Assembly (NCBI GenBank): GCA_027451885.1
Contig: DAIDHX010000179.1
Location: forward strand, 1-64,000
Source of the DNA: Planctomycetales bacterium
GTDB lineage: Bacteria; Planctomycetota; Planctomycetia; Isosphaerales; Isosphaeraceae
Direction of reading: 5' to 3'
Length of the DNA stretch: 64,000 nucleotides
Shown: one piece after another, positions 61,661-64,000 of the stretch
Numbering within the stretch: the first letter of the stretch is position 1
Layout: every line of letters starts with the position of its first letter
Made by a program: the position numbers and the translations under genes
Notes under the pieces: generated by a model
What the model saw: only the letters and a program-made list of their open reading frames with translations
What the model was told of the DNA's origin: nothing
Databases searched by the model: none

Positions 61661-64000
61661 TCATGGCCCTGCGCGCCTGGCAGCGGGTTCACGCGGATCC
61701 ACGCCCAGGCTCTCGGGCAGCGGCTCGCGGGTGTGGATCTCAAGGCTGGGATCGATCGGTAGCTCGCCCGACTCCGCGCCATGGACGCAAAGCCCGCCCA
61801 CATGCTCTGCACCCGCGGGGATCGACAACCGGAACACAAGCGGCTCACCTGCTTCCAGAAGCTGGCGATCGGCGTCCGTGAGCCGGATCAAACCATCAAC
61901 CAGCTCACCGTGGCTCCCATGGTCGACTCGCCTGAGATGCGACAGCACTCCACGCGCATCCGCCGGATCGTCAGGCAAGGTGATCCGCTCGGCTTCCCGC
62001 CCATTCAAGAACACAGCCAGGGTTGACGGCCAGGTTCGCGCGGCGTCGGTTTGGGGATTGTCTTGCTTGCTGACGCGCTCAGGCCAGTCGACACGCTCGC
62101 GCCTGGCCTTCGAACTCGCCTCGAACAGGTAGTAAATGGATTCAGGGTGGGCCTTCACCACGCTCTCAGGCACATGAATGCGGTACTCGAAAAATCCCTT
62201 GCCGTAGCCGTACACCTTCCCCGGCTGCTGAGGCCCCTGTTCTTGCCAGCTCGCGCGTGAGAAATCGCCAGGTGCGAACCGGATCACCACATCTTGTTTG
62301 CCGCGCTTTTCGACCCGCGGCAGGGGCGACTCCGGCTTCACAACCAGATTCACAAAGTTGGACGCGAAGCGGCGATTCTCGGGATCTCGCAGCGTGATCA
62401 GCACCGCTCCCGTGAAGGGATACCGGGGCGCCACGATCTCGAGCGGTTCAAGTTGCACGACATCGTATTGCTTCCACGTGATCGGGATGCTTTTCGGCTG
62501 CACCACCATGCGGATATCGGCACGATCGTCGTAGCCGCTCACCCAGTACCGCAGCTTGACAGGGTGGTTTCGGTCGGAAAAATGACTCACGAAAATGGGA
62601 ATGCGCACCCGCTCCCCGGGTTTGGCCACGATCGCGGGGGGGGCGTCGTAGCCCACGAAATCGGCCCCAAAAAGCTCGCTCGGGCGCATGTCCGGCAGCC
62701 AGGCGTCATAGCCAAACAGCTTGGGCGTCCGGTCGTAGTTCACAAGACCGTTGTGCTCCCACTCGATGTCGGAGAGCTCGGTGTAAACAAAGCCCTGGAT
62801 CTTGGCATGGCGGCGGATCTGGGTGGTCAGGTCGCGTAGACCCCACGAGATGTCCCGATCGCCGCCCCCCGCCGAAACCGCGCCATATTCCGAATTGATG
62901 AGCGGCAACGCCGTCTGCTTCTGCCCCGGGCAGTAATTGAAGCCCTCGCCAGGCTGAGTACGATCGACCACCGACTGAATATGTTTCCGCGCCTGGTCAT
63001 GATCATCAATATAAAAGTGCCAGCTATTGATGTCGGAGCCGGCGACGTGGTCGTAATTGCAGGGAGAATTGTCCTCGACCAGCCGTTTGCCATGGTCGAG
63101 CTGGCGGATTTCTTGCACCATTCTCGTGACCCAGGCCTGGGTATCGTGGTCTTTCTTGTAGTCTTCGGGCCGGCCCAGGCCCCAGGTTTCATTGAAGGCG
63201 ATCCAGGCGATGATCGCCGGGTGATTCTGGTCGCGGGCCACGATCTCGCGCATGGTGGATTCCCACGCTCTGCGCGCGCGGGGCGATTGCCGCCAGGTAT
63301 TGGGCATATCTTCAAGAATGAGAACGCCAATGCGATCGGCCCAGTAAAGCCTGCGCGGTTCGTCCGGTTTGATGTGGATCCGCAGCCCGTTCAGGCCCAT
63401 CTCCCTGGCGATGATCATGTCGCGTTTGAGAAAATCGTCGTCTGGGGCGGTGTAAATTCCCCTGGGGTTGAACGACTGATCGAGGGCGGTGCGGAGGTAA
63501 AGGGGCTTGCCATTGAGGAGAATTCGTTCGTACGGCGCGCCTGGGTACACGCCGCGTGAAATGGTCCGCAGTCCGAAATAGGTATCGAGGGAGTCGATGA
63601 TCTTGCCCGCGGCATTCTTGAGCTCGAGCGTGGTCTCATAGAGCTCGGGGGTTTCGGGGGTCCAGAGCCTGGGTTCGCTGACCTTGCAAAGGAGCTCCGC
63701 GGTTGTTTGCCCGGCGGGAATGGCCGCCGGCTCGCAGGTCGCCGTGCGGTCGTGAGTGCGGGCCACGACGCGGAAAGCGGTTCCATCGGCGCCCGCGATT
63801 TCCACATGGATCCGCGCCTCGGCGGGTGCGATTGAGGTCTCGATGCGAAATCGAGCGATGTGAGCGCCCGGGCGTGACTCAAGCCAGACCGTCTGCCAGA
63901 TGCCGGAGGTCGTTGTGTACCAGCCGATTTGCTTGCCGGTCGGCAGTTCGGGATCGGTGGGGTCGAATGCGCGAACCACGAGCGTGTTCTCGCCGCCGCG
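61661..64000 (-). CDS. Glycoside hydrolase family 2 protein, N-terminus outside window
   Basis: The frame is open from the right edge (GENTLVVRAFDPTDPELPTGKQIGWYTTTSGIWQTVW at the start of the visible part) for about 779 residues; the sugar-binding N-terminus is missing. After the Ig-like domain comes the catalytic TIM barrel: MGLNGLRIHIKPDEPRRLYWADRIGVLILEDMPN, HPAIIAWIAFNETWGLGR with the acid/base glutamate of the N-E motif, INSEYGAVSAGG with the probable nucleophile glutamate. A C-terminal beta domain (~300 residues) follows. It would cleave beta-galactosides, mannosides or glucuronides; the visible portion does not decide which. Likely part of the polysaccharide-degrading equipment of the cell. 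Confidence 0.9.
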   Translation of the reverse strand, partial: RGGENTLVVRAFDPTDPELPTGKQIGWYTTTSGIWQTVWLESRPGAHIARFRIETSIAPAEARIHVEIAGADGTAFRVVARTHDRTATCEPAAIPAGQTTAELLCKVSEPRLWTPETPELYETTLELKNAAGKIIDSLDTYFGLRTISRGVYPGAPYERILLNGKPLYLRTALDQSFNPRGIYTAPDDDFLKRDMIIAREMGLNGLRIHIKPDEPRRLYWADRIGVLILEDMPNTWRQSPRARRAWESTMREIVARDQNHPAIIAWIAFNETWGLGRPEDYKKDHDTQAWVTRMVQEIRQLDHGKRLVEDNSPCNYDHVAGSDINSWHFYIDDHDQARKHIQSVVDRTQPGEGFNYCPGQKQTALPLINSEYGAVSAGGGDRDISWGLRDLTTQIRRHAKIQGFVYTELSDIEWEHNGLVNYDRTPKLFGYDAWLPDMRPSELFGADFVGYDAPPAIVAKPGERVRIPIFVSHFSDRNHPVKLRYWVSGYDDRADIRMVVQPKSIPITWKQYDVVQLEPLEIVAPRYPFTGAVLITLRDPENRRFASNFVNLVVKPESPLPRVEKRGKQDVVIRFAPGDFSRASWQEQGPQQPGKVYGYGKGFFEYRIHVPESVVKAHPESIYYLFEASSKARRERVDWPERVSKQDNPQTDAARTWPSTLAVFLNGREAERITLPDDPADARGVLSHLRRVDHGSHGELVDGLIRLTDADRQLLEAGEPLVFRLSIPAGAEHVGGLCVHGAESGELPIDPSLEIHTREPLPESLGVDPREPAARRAGP

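Overview
The window looks like chromosomal DNA of a planctomycete, most likely from the Isosphaeraceae/Gemmatales side of the phylum. This rests on gene content, not on a marker gene: a DUF1559 protein with a prepilin-type N-terminus, a TIGR03067 protein, an FG-GAP protein, an ECF sigma factor directly ahead of a PknB-type kinase, an exported Y-T-V repeat protein, a cluster of small TatA-like proteins, and generally high GC. One tRNA gene, tRNA-Leu(UAG), is present; no rRNA, CRISPR array or insertion sequence was recognised.

Layout. 1-562 is the start of an exported repeat protein. 563-2767 has no convincing gene but holds a tandem DNA repeat at 1319-1975; a diverged copy lies at 55240-55650. 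2768-12920 is the most notable locus: two very large same-strand genes (1251 aa of unknown fold, then a helicase of about 2100 aa with a DUF1998-type cysteine-rich C-terminal region). They match the two-gene plan of type III Druantia anti-phage defence (DruH and DruE). Next come an APC permease, a gene remnant, and a minus-strand ABC ATPase / FG-GAP / methyltransferase operon (15389-19025). 22564-25323 is zwf-opcA, the entry to the oxidative pentose phosphate pathway, with nikR converging on it.

25891-31742 holds a Gfo/Idh oxidoreductase, a Bax1-I family protein, a Tat-exported FAD oxidoreductase, the tRNA and three small Tat-like genes. 31795-34800 is an iron uptake operon in which the FTR1 permease is fused to a cupredoxin-like domain. 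34977-39880 holds a METTL-type methyltransferase, the DUF1559 protein with a clear terminator, a lipoprotein, pyrD, an inositol-monophosphatase family enzyme and a DUF4259 protein. 39864-44742 holds a TPR glycosyltransferase, pilT, and a GH88 hydrolase followed by a uronate dehydrogenase-like enzyme, suggesting uronate use.

46485-48726 is a DGPF / DUF1579 / ECF42 sigma operon. 48936-51231 contains a Nudix hydrolase that overlaps, tail to tail, a cyclase-like protein with a CxxCH motif, and then pyrE. 51575-54542 runs a CarH-like HTH/B12-fold regulator, a group 2 sigma factor and xerD in one direction, which suggests light- or cobalamin-responsive transcription. 56149-59324 is an ECF sigma factor coupled to a Ser/Thr kinase. 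The right end carries small planctomycete-type proteins and a GH2 glycosidase cut by the window edge.

Functions are inferred from motifs read by eye. Start codons were chosen from ribosome binding sites, codon use and family N-termini, and several are not the longest possible start.
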